Assembly: GCF_014203715.1 (NCBI RefSeq)
Contig: NZ_JACHJP010000018.1
Location: 1-50,542 of the forward strand
Direction of reading: 5' to 3'
DNA: 50,542 nucleotides
Origin: Streptosporangium saharense
GTDB lineage: Bacteria; Actinomycetota; Actinomycetes; Streptosporangiales; Streptosporangiaceae
The position numbers and the translations under genes are program-made. Positions 32,586 to 40,093 of this stretch are shown one piece after another. The notes beneath the pieces were generated by a model. The model was not told the DNA's origin. It saw nothing but the letters and a program-made list of their open reading frames with translations, and searched no databases. The stretch's first letter is position 1. Each line of letters starts with the position of its first letter.

Positions 32586-33733
32586 GAGGGTGTTCCTTCC
32601 GGAAGGGGTGATGTGACGCGGAGGTCGTGGCCACGCAGCAGCGGCAGGACGTTCTCGCCGACGCGGTAGGCCTCCTCCAGGTGGGGCACGCCGGCGAGGA
32701 TGAACGCGCCGACACCGAGGTTGATCAGTTCGTCGAGCCGCTCGGCGACCTGCTCGTAGCTGCCGACGAGCCCGAAGGCGGGCCCGCCCCGCAGCAGGTG
32801 GAAGCCGCCCCAGACGTTCGGGGTGACCTCAAGGTCGCGGTGGCCGTTGATGGCGCCCGTGACGAACGACTGGCTGCGCTGCCAGCCGATGGAGTCGCCG
32901 GTGGCGCCGCGGAGCACGGTCGGGTCGATGTTGTCCCAGCCCCTGCGGATCTCCTCCCAGGCCTCCTCCTCGGTCTCGCGGGCGACCACGTCGATGCGGA
33001 CGGCGAACTTGGGCGTGCGGTCGCTGTTGGCCCTGACCTGGTCGAACTTCTCACTCAGCGCGTGGAAGGGTTCGAGCCACGACAGGTAGTAGTCCGCGTG
33101 CCGCCCGGCCGCGTCGATGGCCGCCTTCGACGACCCGGAGAAGCAGATCTCGGGAAAGGGCTGCCCGGTCAGCTCCTGCGGCAGCCCGGCGCCCCTGACC
33201 CGGTAGAACCGCCCCTCGAAGTCGTACGGCCCGCCGTCCCAGACGCCCCTGAGCACGTCGAGGAACTCCGAGGTCCGCGCGTAGCGGTCGTCGTGGGCGA
33301 CCTTGTCCCCCCACCAGAGCTGGTCGGGGCCGCCGCCACCGGAGATGACGTTGTAGACGACCCGCCCGCCCGTCGCGCGCTGGAGGCTCGCCGACATCCG
33401 GGCCGCCTGCACCGGGTGGAGGAAGCCCGGCTGGAAGGCGATCATGAACCGGTAGGTCGTCGTCTCCCTGGCCAGCGTCGCCGCCGTGGCCCACGGGTCG
33501 TCGGTGTTCGGGAACGAGGGCAGCAGCCCGCCGACGAAGCCGGAGACCTCCGAGGCCCTGGCGACGTCCCCCATGTGCTCGACGTAGCTGTAGCCGTCCC
33601 GCCGCCCGTCGCGCACGCCCGGGGCCAGGCTGCCGGGCACGACCGGGGCCCACTCGCCCCGGCTGGCTACCCTCCTACGCAGCGACGGCTGGTCGCCGTG
33701 CGTGCCGATCCGCCAGTAGATGTCAACGGACAT
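32582..33733 (-). CDS. LLM flavin-dependent monooxygenase (SsuD-like, altered active site)
   Basis: A 383-residue luciferase-like monooxygenase, closest in layout to alkanesulfonate monooxygenase SsuD. It shares GVPHLEEAYRVGE (348-360), FSGSS (198-202) and the THGD N-terminus (11-14). Compared with SsuD, the residue aligned to Cys54 is Thr77, His228 is Asp248, and Tyr331 is Val349; Arg246 and Arg315 remain. It would use FMNH2 supplied by a reductase encoded elsewhere. Start ATG follows GAAGGAG. The changes suggest a substrate other than simple alkanesulfonates, perhaps a sulfone or sulfinate precursor. Confidence 0.86.
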   Translation of the reverse strand: MSVDIYWRIGTHGDQPSLRRRVASRGEWAPVVPGSLAPGVRDGRRDGYSYVEHMGDVARASEVSGFVGGLLPSFPNTDDPWATAATLARETTTYRFMIAFQPGFLHPVQAARMSASLQRATGGRVVYNVISGGGGPDQLWWGDKVAHDDRYARTSEFLDVLRGVWDGGPYDFEGRFYRVRGAGLPQELTGQPFPEICFSGSSKAAIDAAGRHADYYLSWLEPFHALSEKFDQVRANSDRTPKFAVRIDVVARETEEEAWEEIRRGWDNIDPTVLRGATGDSIGWQRSQSFVTGAINGHRDLEVTPNVWGGFHLLRGGPAFGLVGSYEQVAERLDELINLGVGAFILAGVPHLEEAYRVGENVLPLLRGHDLRVTSPLPEGTPS

Positions 33734-34691
33734 GGGCGTTCTCCTTCACCAGCAGCGGCAGCAGCCGCTCCCCGAGGCGGTAGGTCTCCTCGACGTACGG
33801 CGTCGCCTCAAGGACGAAGGCGCCAATCCCCCGGTCCACGTAGTCCCTGATCCTGGCCGCCACGCTCTCCTGGGACCCCACAAGACCGGGGCCCGGGAAG
33901 CCGTTCCACAGCCCGGTGTCCGGGTCGAGCTCGGGCAGGGTGTCCTCGGTGCCGCCGCCACGCAGCCACAGACGCCGCGCCGCCCGCCAGGCCTCCTCGT
34001 CGTCGTCACGGACGAGCACCGGCAGGCGCAGGCCGTACGTCACGTCCCGGAGACCGGAACCCTCGAAGTCATCGCCGGGGTCGAACAGGTGCACGTCGGC
34101 GTGGCGGGCGGACAGTTCAAGCGCCTGCGGGGAGGTTCCCGACAGATACACCCGGGGGAAGGGCCTGCCCGCGAGCGGCGACAGGAAGCCCCCGGCGAGC
34201 ACCTGGTAGAAGCGTCCCTCGTAGCTGTAGTCCTCCTGCGTCCAGACGCCCCTGGCGACGGTGAGGAACTCCTCGGCCCGCGCGTAGCGGTCCGCGCCCT
34301 CAAGGAAGTCGCCCTGCGCCCTGGCGACCTCGGGGTCGAGGTCCACGACGACCCGCCAGTCGAGGCGGTCGCCGGAGAAGCGCTGCAGCGAGGCCGAGAC
34401 CTTCGCCGCGTAGACGGGGGTCGCGACGCCGGGGTGGAACCCGGCGGCCACCCGCAGCCAGCGGCTCTGCCTGAGCAGGCTCCCCGCGGCGACCAGCGAT
34501 TCCTCCCCCCACGGGTCGAAGGGCAGCAGCGCGCCGTCGAAAGCCGCGAGCTCCGCGGCCCTGCCCGCGTTCAGCAGGTGGTCGAACGGGCCGAAGGGCG
34601 CCCGGGGGTCGGTGACGAAGCCGGGCAGTTCGGCCCGGACTCCGCGCCCGCCGTTGTCGCGGGTCGGCAGGGTGATCAGGAACGTGGTCAT
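33723..34691 (-). CDS. LLM-class flavin-dependent oxidoreductase, short form
   Basis: A 322-residue luciferase-like monooxygenase with SsuD-type segments such as AGFHPGVATPVYAAKVSASL (about 88-107), VYLSGTSPQAL and a YVEETYRLGE end. It is about 60 residues shorter than the other monooxygenase of the operon, mainly in the loop after the third barrel segment, so it may form a different complex or have a narrower role. It overlaps its neighbours by 4 and 11 bases. Two LLM enzymes in succession before a desulfinase match the logic of Dsz-type desulfurisation, where sulfur is oxidised stepwise before C-S cleavage. Confidence 0.85.
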   Translation of the reverse strand: MTTFLITLPTRDNGGRGVRAELPGFVTDPRAPFGPFDHLLNAGRAAELAAFDGALLPFDPWGEESLVAAGSLLRQSRWLRVAAGFHPGVATPVYAAKVSASLQRFSGDRLDWRVVVDLDPEVARAQGDFLEGADRYARAEEFLTVARGVWTQEDYSYEGRFYQVLAGGFLSPLAGRPFPRVYLSGTSPQALELSARHADVHLFDPGDDFEGSGLRDVTYGLRLPVLVRDDDEEAWRAARRLWLRGGGTEDTLPELDPDTGLWNGFPGPGLVGSQESVAARIRDYVDRGIGAFVLEATPYVEETYRLGERLLPLLVKENAHVR

Positions 34692-35764
34692 CGGACTCCC
34701 GCCCGCTCTCCCTCGATCCGGGCCTTCACCTCGCCGGGCGCGTCCGCCCAGAGACCGTCGGCGCGCCGCCCGTCGAGCAGCTCCCGCGCCGCGGCCAGCG
34801 GCTCGTGGGCAACCCAGGCGTCGAGATCGACGTCGGCGGCGAGGAAGCCGTGCAGCAGCAGGAAGTCCTTCTGACGGCGCAGCAGCGCGAGCCGCTCCGG
34901 CGACAGGTCCGGGTGGAGGCCGCGGTGGAAGTCGCCCCGGTAGGCGGTGACGACGCCGTCCTTCTCCGAGCGGGTCTCGGCGGCCAGGATGCCGCGGACG
35001 GCCTCCAGGTTGTCCGCCGCCCAGTCCGCGGCCCGCAGCGTCTGGGCCAGGAAGGCGGCGACCAGGTCCGGGTGCTCGGTGAGCAGGTCCTCGTGCACGG
35101 TGATGGGCCTGGGGGTGCCGTTGTTGACGCGGCTGCGACGGTCGTCGGCGGCGTCCAGGTCGACGGCGACGACGGCGCCGATCTCCCTGGCCTGGTCGGC
35201 CGAGCGGGCGCCCTTGACGTAGATCGCGTCCACCTCGCCCGAGGCCAGCTCCTCGATGCCGGGCCACGACCAGGCCCGTTCCGCGGCGCCCCGCCCGACG
35301 TCGGACCTCGGCTGGCCGACCTCGACGAACGTCACGTCGTCGAAGCCGAGCCCGGCCTGGGACAGCGCCCCCTTGAACCCGTGCAGGGCCATCGCCCTGG
35401 GGAAGCTCCTGGCGCGCGTCTCGGCCCACCTCGGCAGCGCGACCCGGGCGCCGCGCAGCCCGGCCGCGTCGGTGATCCCCGAGTCGGGGCGGACCAGGAT
35501 CGACTGCCACTCCTCGATCCAGGTCAGGCCGATCAGGCGGGTCCTGGCCCCCTCGGCGTGGGCGGCCAGCGCGGGAACGTTCCCGCCCTCGCGGAAGAGC
35601 CCGAGGAGCTGGTGGTCGAAGTGGCGTTCCGCCAGCTCGGGGCCCGCGTCCTGCAGGACGCCGACCTCGCCGAACTCCTCGTTGAGCCAGCCCAGGTTGT
35701 AGGCGAGCCCGCTCGCGGTGGGAACCGGGCAACGGGTGAACCAGATCTTGTCGATCGCGGACAC
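34688..35764 (-). CDS. DszB-like sulfinate desulfinase
   Basis: A 358-residue protein of the binding-protein fold that aligns with DszB, the 2'-hydroxybiphenyl-2-sulfinate desulfinase. DszB uses Cys27, His60 and Arg70. Here RCPVPT gives Cys12, ERHFDHQ gives His48 and LFREGGNVPAL gives Arg58 with the glycine pair after it; the His-Arg spacing of ten is identical. Later segments (RLIGLTWIEE, VRPDSGITDAAGL, RRQKDFLLLHGFL, LDAWVAHEPL) also correspond. The expected reaction is sulfinate plus water to a desulfinated product plus sulfite. No signal peptide: cytoplasmic. GTG start with GGAGGACTCAC upstream. The true substrate is unknown. Confidence 0.85.
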   Translation of the reverse strand: MSAIDKIWFTRCPVPTASGLAYNLGWLNEEFGEVGVLQDAGPELAERHFDHQLLGLFREGGNVPALAAHAEGARTRLIGLTWIEEWQSILVRPDSGITDAAGLRGARVALPRWAETRARSFPRAMALHGFKGALSQAGLGFDDVTFVEVGQPRSDVGRGAAERAWSWPGIEELASGEVDAIYVKGARSADQAREIGAVVAVDLDAADDRRSRVNNGTPRPITVHEDLLTEHPDLVAAFLAQTLRAADWAADNLEAVRGILAAETRSEKDGVVTAYRGDFHRGLHPDLSPERLALLRRQKDFLLLHGFLAADVDLDAWVAHEPLAAARELLDGRRADGLWADAPGEVKARIEGERAGVR

Positions 35765-35799
35765 GTGAGTCCTCCGTACTGTTCTTCTTCTACGAGTGG

Positions 35800-36516
35800 T
35801 CAGTGCGCGGTCGCGGCGACACCGAGGTGGGACAGGAACAGCCGCCGGTGGGCGATGAACGCCGGGTCGTTGCGGTCACGCGGGTGGGGAAGGTCGATCG
35901 GCTGCTCGACGGCGAAGGCGCCGTCCCGCAGCACCACGACCCGGTCCGCCAGCCGTACCGCCTCGTCCACGTCGTGGGTGACGAGCACGACGGCGGGCCG
36001 GTGCCGCTCGCACAGCTCGGCGACCAGCTCCTGCATCTGCAGGCGGGTCAGCGCGTCGAGCGCGGCGAACGGCTCGTCGAGCAGGAGGAGTTCGGGGTCG
36101 CGGACCAGGGCCCTGGCCAGGGCGACCCGCTGCGCCTCCCCTCCGGACAGGGTCGCGGGCCACGCCCTGTCGTGTCCGGCGAGGCCGACCTCCTCAAGCG
36201 CCGCCAGCCCCGCCTCGCGCGCCGACCTGGGCAGTCCCAGGACGACGTTGGCGAGCACCCTGCGGGCCTGGACCAGGCGCGGCTCCTGATAGACGGTCGT
36301 ACGGCGCCGCGGCGCCAGGACGGTTCCGCCGTCGGGGAGTTCGAGCCCGGCCAGGATGCGCAGCAGGGTGGTCTTGCCCGTGCCGCTCGGCCCGAGCAGG
36401 ACGAAGAACTCCCCCCGCCCGATCTCCAGGTCGATCCCGTCCAGGACGGTCTTGGCGCCGAAGGCCTTGCGCAGCCCCCTGATGCTGACGGCCGTGCCGC
36501 TCACTGTGTCACTCAC
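35800..36516 (-). CDS. Sulfonate-type ABC transporter ATPase (SsuB-like)
   Basis: A 238-residue ABC ATPase of the nitrate/sulfonate/taurine group. Walker A is GPSGTGKTT, the Q-loop is VYQEPRL, the signature is LSGGEAQRVALARAL, Walker B is LLLLDEPFAALD and the H-loop is VTHDVDEA. It energises import through the SsuC-like permease; the two genes overlap as GTGA. The 35-base gap after it holds the ribosome site of the desulfinase gene and no terminator, so the operon continues. Confidence 0.9.
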   Translation of the reverse strand: MSDTVSGTAVSIRGLRKAFGAKTVLDGIDLEIGRGEFFVLLGPSGTGKTTLLRILAGLELPDGGTVLAPRRRTTVYQEPRLVQARRVLANVVLGLPRSAREAGLAALEEVGLAGHDRAWPATLSGGEAQRVALARALVRDPELLLLDEPFAALDALTRLQMQELVAELCERHRPAVVLVTHDVDEAVRLADRVVVLRDGAFAVEQPIDLPHPRDRNDPAFIAHRRLFLSHLGVAATAH

Positions 36517-37355
36517 CGGGCCGTCACCTGCCCGCGCCAGGGCATGGCGACCCGCTCGACACCCCGGATGACCAGGTCGATCAGCAGGCCGAGCACGGCG
36601 TAGATCACGACACACAGGACCATGTAGTCGGTTCGGTAGTACTGCTGGGCCAGCGTGACGAGGTAGCCGATCCCCTCGGTCGCGCCGATCTGCTCGGCCG
36701 CGATCAGGCCGGTCAGCGAGACCGACAGGCAGATGCGCAGGGCCATGAGGATGTTGGGCAGCGCGGTCGGGACGATCACGCCGAAGGCGAGCCTGACCCC
36801 GGTGAGCCCGAACCCCCTGGCGGCCTCGACGATCTTCCTGTCCACGCCGCGCACCCCGAGGTAGGTGTAGGCGTACATCGGGCTGGCCGCGGCGACCGCG
36901 ATCAGGACTACCTTGAACGTCTCCTCGACGCCGAACCAGGAGATGAACAGCGGCACCAGGGCCAGGAACGGCACGGCCCGCTTCATCTGCATGGTCGGGT
37001 CGACCAGTTCCTCCCCCAGGGCGGACAGACCGGCCACCACCCCGAGCAGGAGGCCGATCCCCCCGCCGGTGAGGACGCCGAGCCCGGCCCGCTGCGCCGA
37101 GGCCAGCAGGTAGTCGCCGAGCTGCCCGGTCGCGGCCAGTTCGCCGAGTGCGGCGACGACGGCCCCCGGCCCGGCGAGGATCTCCGGGGAGATGAGCCCC
37201 GTCGCGGTGCCGTACCACCAGGCCGCCAGCAGCACCAGCGGGACCAGCAGGCGCAGCGCGGCGGAGAGACCGGGAGGGCGTCTGCGCGAGCCCAGGTAGC
37301 GGGGTGGTTCGAGGGGAATCGGCTGGGTGACCGTGGGGATCTTCTCCAGCGTCAT
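36513..37355 (-). CDS. Sulfonate-type ABC transporter permease (SsuC-like)
   Basis: A 280-residue BPD-type permease with six hydrophobic helices. The EAA-type loop is EAARGFGLTGVRLAFGVIVPTALPNI (EAARGFG near 175), followed by GLIAAEQIGATEGIGYLV as in sulfonate/nitrate permeases. It forms the membrane channel of the importer. The ATG overlaps the binding-protein stop (ATGA). Confidence 0.9.
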   Translation of the reverse strand: MTLEKIPTVTQPIPLEPPRYLGSRRRPPGLSAALRLLVPLVLLAAWWYGTATGLISPEILAGPGAVVAALGELAATGQLGDYLLASAQRAGLGVLTGGGIGLLLGVVAGLSALGEELVDPTMQMKRAVPFLALVPLFISWFGVEETFKVVLIAVAAASPMYAYTYLGVRGVDRKIVEAARGFGLTGVRLAFGVIVPTALPNILMALRICLSVSLTGLIAAEQIGATEGIGYLVTLAQQYYRTDYMVLCVVIYAVLGLLIDLVIRGVERVAMPWRGQVTAR

Positions 37356-38398
37356 GACGCGGGCTTGAGGTCGAAGATCACGTCCTTGGGGTCGATCCCG
37401 CCGGGCAGCACACCGTACTTCTGGAAGACCGAGGCCACATCGGCGATGTAGGAGGAGTCGGCGGGGGTGGCGAAGCGCGGCACGTTGGCGTACCGGGACT
37501 TGGCGTTCTCCTCCTCAAGCCGGGCGCCGGACAGGGCGGTCGGCCCCTGGGTGAGGAAGACGTTCTGGAACTTGCCGGGGTTGGTCTTCGCCTCCTCGGT
37601 GAGTTCCTGCAGGACCTTCAGGTAGACGCGGACGACCTCGGGATGCTGGGTGAGCAGCTCGGTGCGGGCCGCCTGCATGTTCAGGTCCTTGTCCGGCAGG
37701 TCACGGCCGTGGACCACGACCCGCGCCCCCTTGGCGACCGCCTCGGGGTAGGCCCGCACGATCGCCCACCAGGCGTCCACCTTGCCGGTGGCGAAGGCGG
37801 AGGCGCCCTGGTCGGGGTTGAGGTAGACCCGCTTGACCTGGTCGGCGGGGATTCCGGCCTCCTGCAGGGCGAGCAGCAGGAGATACTCCCCGCGGCCACC
37901 CTTGTTGACCGCGACCTGCTTGCCGACCAGGTCCTTGACGGTCTTGATGGGACTGTCCGGCTTGACGACGAGGCCGTCGGTCTGCGGCGCCTCGGCGTCG
38001 GTCTCCGGGTCGGTGAACGCGAAGATCTTGATGTCCTTGCTGCTCACGAGATAGCCGAGGACCGGGGAGATCGCCCCTTCGAGCACGTTGATCGAGCCGG
38101 AGCGGACGGCGTCCACGGTGGCCGTGAAGGAGGCGTAGGAGCCGCCCCACTCCACCTTGGCCCCGACCTCGGCCAGCCGCTTCTCCAGGATCCCCTCCTT
38201 CTTGGCGACGGCCAGCGGCCCGGCGTTGCCCGGGTCCTTGATCCTGAGTACGGCCCCGCCGTCCTTGCCCGCGGGGTCCCCGGCGGCCGCGGCCGCCGTC
38301 TTGCCCGCGCCGCCTCCTCCGCAGGCGGCGGTGAGGGCGGTGAGTGTCAGCGCCGCGAGCACGAGCGCGACGCGCGTCCGTGGAGGAGAAGTCCGCAT
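37352..38398 (-). CDS. Sulfonate-type ABC transporter substrate-binding lipoprotein (SsuA-like)
   Basis: A 348-residue binding protein with a lipoprotein signal peptide ending LTAAC (Cys26), then a Gly/Ala-rich spacer and a type II binding-protein fold: LAVAKKEGILEKRL, SINVLEGAISPVLGY and LVGKQVAVNKGG. It delivers an organosulfur compound, probably a sulfonate or sulfinate, to the permease. It is the first structural gene of the operon. The 156 bases before it follow a short leader peptide and include a long pyrimidine-rich stretch on the sense strand, which could be part of an attenuation mechanism. Confidence 0.9.
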   Translation of the reverse strand: MRTSPPRTRVALVLAALTLTALTAACGGGGAGKTAAAAAGDPAGKDGGAVLRIKDPGNAGPLAVAKKEGILEKRLAEVGAKVEWGGSYASFTATVDAVRSGSINVLEGAISPVLGYLVSSKDIKIFAFTDPETDAEAPQTDGLVVKPDSPIKTVKDLVGKQVAVNKGGRGEYLLLLALQEAGIPADQVKRVYLNPDQGASAFATGKVDAWWAIVRAYPEAVAKGARVVVHGRDLPDKDLNMQAARTELLTQHPEVVRVYLKVLQELTEEAKTNPGKFQNVFLTQGPTALSGARLEEENAKSRYANVPRFATPADSSYIADVASVFQKYGVLPGGIDPKDVIFDLKPAS

Positions 38399-38554
38399 GA
38401 TGGCTGGCCCCTTTTGAAGATCGAGAGGGTCGAGAAGCAGGGAGGTGGGTGCGCGCGGCGACGGCCTGTGGCACGCGTCATGGGAACGACGGCGTACGGC
38501 ACGCGAGAGGAAGGAAGGAGAGGTCGACAGGCTCAACGTGGAGGACGGAGCGCG

Positions 38555-38626
38555 TCACGGACAGAGGGTGCTGTCCAGACGCATGAGATCGACGACCCGG
38601 CGGAGGGTCAGGGGGACTCGCGACAC
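38555..38626 (-). CDS. Putative sulfur-responsive leader peptide (23 residues)
   Basis: A 23-codon frame, GTG start to TGA stop, reading MSRVPLTLRRVV then DLMRLDSTLCP. The pattern L-T-x-R-R-x-V-D-L-x-R-x-x-S-x-x-C is that of the short putative leader peptides found before sulfur-acquisition operons in actinomycetes, including cysteine-responsive upstream frames studied in mycobacteria. The cysteine codon is second from the end. A promoter ends eight bases before the GTG, so it would be the first thing translated, perhaps without a leader. Slow reading of the Cys codon under cysteine shortage would be the signal. Function here is inferred from pattern and position. Confidence 0.72.
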   Translation of the reverse strand: MSRVPLTLRRVVDLMRLDSTLCP

Positions 38627-38633
38627 ATTCCCT

Positions 38634-38662
38634 ATATTTCAGGTAGGTTTAATCACCGTCAA
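38634..38662 (-). promoter_or_regulatory. Promoter of the sulfur operon
   Basis: On the minus strand TTGACG (38662-38657) and, 17 bases on, AAATAT (38639-38634; alternatively AATATA with an 18-base spacer). The transcript would start at or just before the leader-peptide GTG at 38626. The whole segment is AT-rich compared with its surroundings. Confidence 0.65.
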
Positions 38663-38668
38663 CCCTGT

Positions 38669-38683
38669 TCCCACGATATGGGA
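38669..38683. promoter_or_regulatory. Inverted repeat TCCCA-N5-TGGGA upstream of the sulfur promoter
   Basis: TCCCACGATATGGGA is a 5-5-5 inverted repeat seven bases upstream of the -35. The place fits an activator site. No regulator gene lies in the operon, so the factor would be encoded elsewhere. Confidence 0.45.
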
Positions 38684-39009
38684 CCGGAAATGTCATACCA
38701 TTTGAGGCGGGGGTGGGATTTTGGGTGTTCGTCCCGCTACCGAGGCTCTCCACGGGATCTTCGCCCGGGACCGTCACCTGGGCTGAGACGGTGGGCCTCG
38801 CGTGGTTGACCACATCATGGGAATCGTGCGAGGGACTCGGACGATCATGGCCTGCCCGGTAAGCGCCTTCTCGAAGGCGACATGCCCGCCGAGCGCCCTC
38901 TTGCCGTACTTCCCGCTCACCAGATGCCTTCTTGCTCGCCGGGCAACCCCGCATGCCGTACCCGATGCTCGCCGGAGAGGGCCCGCACGCACCGGGTCCA
39001 GACATGGAA
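38684..39009. other. 326-base stretch without a recognised gene
   Basis: No family match is recognised. On the minus strand a 72-codon frame (38774-38992) contains SGKYGKRALGGHVAFEKALT, which looks more protein-like than a random frame, but no ribosome site or homologue is known to me. It may be a remnant of a mobile-element gene or a chance frame. Confidence 0.3.
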
Positions 39010-39033
39010 GAACCCCTGGCGTGCCAGGGGTTC
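39010..39033 (-). terminator. Hairpin terminator of the quinone-reductase gene
   Basis: A perfect 11-pair stem GAACCCCTGGC/GCCAGGGGTTC with a two-base spacer, nine bases past the stop of the minus-strand oxidoreductase gene. Only a short TTC-rich tail follows, so efficiency is uncertain. Confidence 0.65.
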
Positions 39034-39042
39034 CCAGGGGGG

Positions 39043-40008
39043 TCAGATCAGCAGCAGGACCTTGCCGAGGACCTCGCGGGACTCAAGGGCGATGTGCGCG
39101 TCCGCCGCCCGCTCCAGTGGGAAGGTCCGTCCGATGACCGGCCTGATCCGGCCCGCGGCCGCCTCCGCCAGGGCCTGCCCTGCCAGCTTCGCGATCTCCT
39201 CGGGGGAGAACTGCACCTGCTCGATCCCGTGCGCGTCCACCTCCCGGCGCCGCGCCTCCTCCCGGTCCACCTCGGTGAGGCCGCCGCTGGGCGCGCCGTA
39301 CCCGAAGAAGCGGCCACCGCGCGCCGTGACCCCGAACGAGGCCAGGCCGATCTCCCCGCCGACCCCGTCGAAGACCACGTCCGGCCCATCAGAACCGGTC
39401 GCCCGGCGCACCTGTTCCGTCCAGCCGGGCTCCGAGTAGTCGACCGTGACGTCGGCGCCCAGCTCACGGGCGAAGGCGAGTTTGCGCTCCCCCCGCGCCG
39501 CCGCGACGACCCTGGCGCCCGCCGCGTGCGCGAGCTGGACCAGCAGGCTGCCGAGACCACCGGCCGCCGCGGTGACGAGCACCCACTCCCCCGGCGCGAT
39601 CCTCGCCTCGTCGGCCAGGCGCAGCGCGGCGGGGCCGGTCTGCAGGAGCGCCACGGCCTCCCGCATGTCCAGCCCGTCCGGCACCGGCACCAGCCCCTCG
39701 GCCACGGCGACGGCCCGCTCCGCGTAGGCGCCCCCGACGACCGTGGTGACCACGTCCCTGCCGGTCCAGCCGGGATCGACCCCCTCGCCGACCGCGACGA
39801 CCCGGCCCCCGACCCCGCTCCCCGGCACGTACGGCGGGCGCACGTCGAAGTACTCGGCCCAGCCGCCGCGTAGCTGCGTGTCCAGGAACAGCACGTCCGC
39901 CACGGCGACCTCGACCACGACCTGCCCGGCCCCCGCGACCGGCTCGGGCAGCCGCCCGGTCACCAGCGTCTCCGGTCCCCCGAACCTGACCACCTGTACG
40001 GCTCTCAT
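39043..40008 (-). CDS. Zinc-independent MDR-family NADPH:quinone oxidoreductase
   Basis: A 321-residue medium-chain reductase of the quinone-oxidoreductase branch. The N-terminus is MRAVQVVRFGGPETL, the nucleotide-binding motif is AAAGGLGSLLVQLAHAAGA (about 148-166) and the end is LESREVLGKVLLL. The structural and catalytic zinc cysteines of alcohol dehydrogenases are absent. It probably reduces quinones or enones with NADPH. ATG follows AGGGGGAG. It is divergent from the ADP-ribosylglycohydrolase gene with an 85-base gap; no clear functional link to neighbours. Confidence 0.9.
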   Translation of the reverse strand: MRAVQVVRFGGPETLVTGRLPEPVAGAGQVVVEVAVADVLFLDTQLRGGWAEYFDVRPPYVPGSGVGGRVVAVGEGVDPGWTGRDVVTTVVGGAYAERAVAVAEGLVPVPDGLDMREAVALLQTGPAALRLADEARIAPGEWVLVTAAAGGLGSLLVQLAHAAGARVVAAARGERKLAFARELGADVTVDYSEPGWTEQVRRATGSDGPDVVFDGVGGEIGLASFGVTARGGRFFGYGAPSGGLTEVDREEARRREVDAHGIEQVQFSPEEIAKLAGQALAEAAAGRIRPVIGRTFPLERAADAHIALESREVLGKVLLLI

Positions 40009-40093
40009 CCGGCAACTCCCCCTTCGGCGTCTGGGGAACAGCCTTCAACCTCAACTTTCATTTAGGTCAAGTGGGCGCCATAGAGTAGCCGTC

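Noticed and set aside
38399..38683. SAM-type riboswitch before the sulfur operon
   Set aside because: I looked for the multi-stem S-box pattern in the leader and found a short peptide frame and a pyrimidine tract instead.
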